Positions 40,048 through 41,612 of a DNA stretch of 41,612 nt are shown here, piece after piece. How positions within the stretch are numbered: position 1 is the first letter of the stretch; every line of letters starts with the position of its first letter. Origin of the DNA: Patulibacter sp. (GTDB taxonomy: Bacteria; Actinomycetota; Thermoleophilia; Solirubrobacterales; Solirubrobacteraceae); the NCBI RefSeq assembly GCF_030655195.1, contig NZ_JAURWA010000116.1:1-41612 (forward strand), read 5' to 3'. The notes under the pieces were generated by a model that did no database searches, was not told where the DNA came from, and was given only the letters and a program-made list of their open reading frames with translations. The translations under genes and the position numbers were made by a program.

Positions 40048-41612
40048 GTGCACACGAGCGATCCCTGGGCGGCGGGCGATGCCGCCGTCGACCCCCTCCG
40101 CCACGCGCTGCACCTGGCCCGCCTGAACGAGTCCGCCCGCGAGGGCCGCCGGATGGGCGACGCCGTGCGCTCCGTGGTCGACCGCTCGTGGCAGCGCTCC
40201 GCGGCCGCCGGCGTGGACCCCGCGGCGGACCGGCCCCGCGCCGCCCTGGACCGCGACGTGCTCGAGCGGCGACGCGCGACCCATCCGCTCGCGGCGGTGC
40301 GGCCCACGCTGGCCCGCGTGCTCACCGACCTGACGTCGAGCGCCCCCCACGTCTTCGCGCTGAGCGACGCCCGTGGCGTGCTGCTGTGGGTCGACGGGTC
40401 CGAGGCCGCCGTCGAGCGCGCCGGGGGCGAGATGGCGTTCGAGGCGGGGACGGACTGGTCCGAGCGGGCGGCGGGCACCAACGCGATCGGCACCGCGCTG
40501 GTCGAGCAGCACGCGGTCCAGATCTTCAGCGCCGAGCACTTCCGCCCCGCGGTCCACGGCTGGACGTGCTCCGCGTCGCCGATCCGCTGTCCCGAGACCG
40601 GCGAGATCCTCGGGGTGCTGGACGCGACCGGCGACCTGCTGACCGTCGACCCCCGCACCCTCCCCTACCTCGTCGGCGCGACCCGGGCGGCCGAGCGGGT
40701 GCTGTGGGGCGAGGCCGAGCGGCGGGACCGGCGCCTGCGCGCGCTGGTCCGTCAGCGACCCGCGGGTGCGCCGCGGCCCGAGCTGGCGCTCAGTCCCCTC
40801 GGTCGCGTCGTGGTCCTGGAGCGCGGGGCGACCGCCGCCGACTCCGGGGCGCCTTCGACCGACGGGGGCGACCGACGGTGGCGCCTGCCCCTCCCCGCGC
40901 CCGAGGGCGGACCGATCCGGCTGCCGGACGGGCGCATGGGCCACGCGGAGCCCGCGGGCGACGCCGGCTTCCTCGTCTACGCCGACGCGCCGGCCGGCCG
41001 GCGCCGGCCGCCGGTGTCGCTCGAGCTGCTGGGTACGCACAGCCCGCTGGCCCGCAAGCGCGACGGTGCCCAGCCGCTCTCGCGCGGCCACGCCGAGATC
41101 CTCGCGCTGCTGGTGCACGCGCCCGCCGGCGTCACGGCCGAGCGTCTCGCGGTCCTCCTGCACGGCGATCGCGCCAACGCGGGCACGGCCCGTGCGGCGT
41201 GCTCCCGGCTCCGGAGCAGACTGCCCGGGGTCGTCCAGGCGCGGCCCTACCGCCTGGCCGCGGGCGTCGACAGCGACCTGTCGCAGGTGCGGCTCCGCCT
41301 GCGGGCCGGCGACCTGGTCGGGGCCGTCGAGGCCTACCGCGGACCCCTCCTGCCCGACAGCACGGCGCCCGGCGTGCGGGAGATCGCGGACGACCTGCAC
41401 GCGGAGCTGCGCGGCGCGCTGCTGGAGGCGGGGGACGCCGAGGCGCTGGCCGACTGGTGCGCCGCCCCGCACGGCGCGGACGACCTGCGCGCGGCCGAGG
41501 CCCTCGTCGGGGCGCTGCCCCACGGCGACCCGCGGCGCGGTGCGGCGGCGGGCCGGATCGCCTCGATGCGCCGGCGGCTCGGCGTGGGCTGGGCCCCGGC
41601 GACGGTCGACGC
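40048..41612 (+). CDS. AcoR-like GAF regulator with SARP-like C-terminus (partial)
   Basis: This frame is open from a GTG at 40048 to the window edge (521 codons seen), so the true end is missing. GGAGAGGAG precedes the start. An N-terminal helical segment (SVVDRSWQRSAAAGVDP) leads to a GAF domain at about 85-220. Its GTNAIGTALVEQHAVQIFSA and EHFRPAVHGWTCSASPI pattern is the signature of AcoR-type sensors. In AcoR an AAA+ sigma-54 module follows; here there is none. Instead, after a variable linker, a winged-helix-like region (about 340-405, LSRGHAEILALLV to RPYRLAAGVDSDL) precedes a helical segment with VEAYRGPLLPDSTAPGVREI. That resembles the DNA-binding plus BTAD layout of SARP regulators. 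Such GAF regulators often sit beside aldehyde or alcohol dehydrogenase genes, but the neighbour here is beyond the window. Confidence 0.75.
   Translation, partial: MHTSDPWAAGDAAVDPLRHALHLARLNESAREGRRMGDAVRSVVDRSWQRSAAAGVDPAADRPRAALDRDVLERRRATHPLAAVRPTLARVLTDLTSSAPHVFALSDARGVLLWVDGSEAAVERAGGEMAFEAGTDWSERAAGTNAIGTALVEQHAVQIFSAEHFRPAVHGWTCSASPIRCPETGEILGVLDATGDLLTVDPRTLPYLVGATRAAERVLWGEAERRDRRLRALVRQRPAGAPRPELALSPLGRVVVLERGATAADSGAPSTDGGDRRWRLPLPAPEGGPIRLPDGRMGHAEPAGDAGFLVYADAPAGRRRPPVSLELLGTHSPLARKRDGAQPLSRGHAEILALLVHAPAGVTAERLAVLLHGDRANAGTARAACSRLRSRLPGVVQARPYRLAAGVDSDLSQVRLRLRAGDLVGAVEAYRGPLLPDSTAPGVREIADDLHAELRGALLEAGDAEALADWCAAPHGADDLRAAEALVGALPHGDPRRGAAAGRIASMRRRLGVGWAPATVD

Noticed and set aside
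38827-41523. A 898-codon open frame on the minus strand
   Set aside because: It lies antisense to the B3/4 gene and the AcoR-like regulator, whose motifs are clear. Its translation is Arg/Gly/Ala/Asp-rich with no domain.

Overview
The window is very GC-rich DNA with many GTG starts, ATGA/GTGA gene overlaps and a full Mce lipid-import operon. This points to a high-GC actinobacterium. A deep lineage such as the Solirubrobacterales (Thermoleophilia) would fit, but that is an inference from gene content and no rRNA marker is present. I see no tRNA, rRNA, CRISPR array, insertion sequence or prophage, and base composition looks even throughout.

Layout. 1-5300: a zinc alcohol dehydrogenase, prolyl-tRNA synthetase (short archaeal/eukaryotic-type form) and a Tat-exported PhoX phosphatase with a convincing PHO box. 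5370-7560: a zinc-homeostasis block on the minus strand, comprising a Fur/Zur-type repressor, a small internally duplicated His-rich protein and a ZnuA-like lipoprotein, each with a similar palindrome upstream. 7668-9915: an AlkB alkane hydroxylase fused to rubredoxin, divergent from a TetR regulator across a perfect 7-3-7 palindrome. 9967-14279: a PucR-type regulator divergent from an operon of a saccharopine-dehydrogenase-like protein and two paralogous SDRs. 14333-17175: a PpiC-type lipoprotein and an acyl-CoA ligase. 17408-23747: two tandem PucR-type regulators, then a DUF3556-like membrane protein coupled to a FAD oxidoreductase. 23909-24883: a third SDR. 24899-36993: a twelve-gene minus-strand operon (SCP2-like protein, ABC ATPase, two MlaE/YrbE permeases, six Mce proteins and a terminal gene of unknown function). 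37673-41612: a GAF-LuxR regulator, a B3/4-domain protein and the start of an AcoR-like GAF regulator with a SARP-like C-terminus that runs off the window.

How the parts may work together. Much of the window suits uptake and oxidation of hydrophobic compounds: Mce import, terminal alkane hydroxylation, alcohol and short-chain dehydrogenases, and acyl-CoA activation. The most suggestive link is a 13-base word shared between the alkB/tetR operator and the DNA upstream of the mce operon, which hints that one TetR protein may control both import and oxidation. Zinc and phosphate limitation are handled by separate, sequence-supported regulatory sites. Seven genes have a TANNNT hexamer exactly six bases before the start codon, the signature of leaderless mRNAs.

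Functions are read from motifs and family memory; no database search was possible. Weakest calls are the start of the LuxR gene, the specific metal of the Fur-family protein, the DUF3556 assignment and the substrates of all dehydrogenases and of the Mce system.
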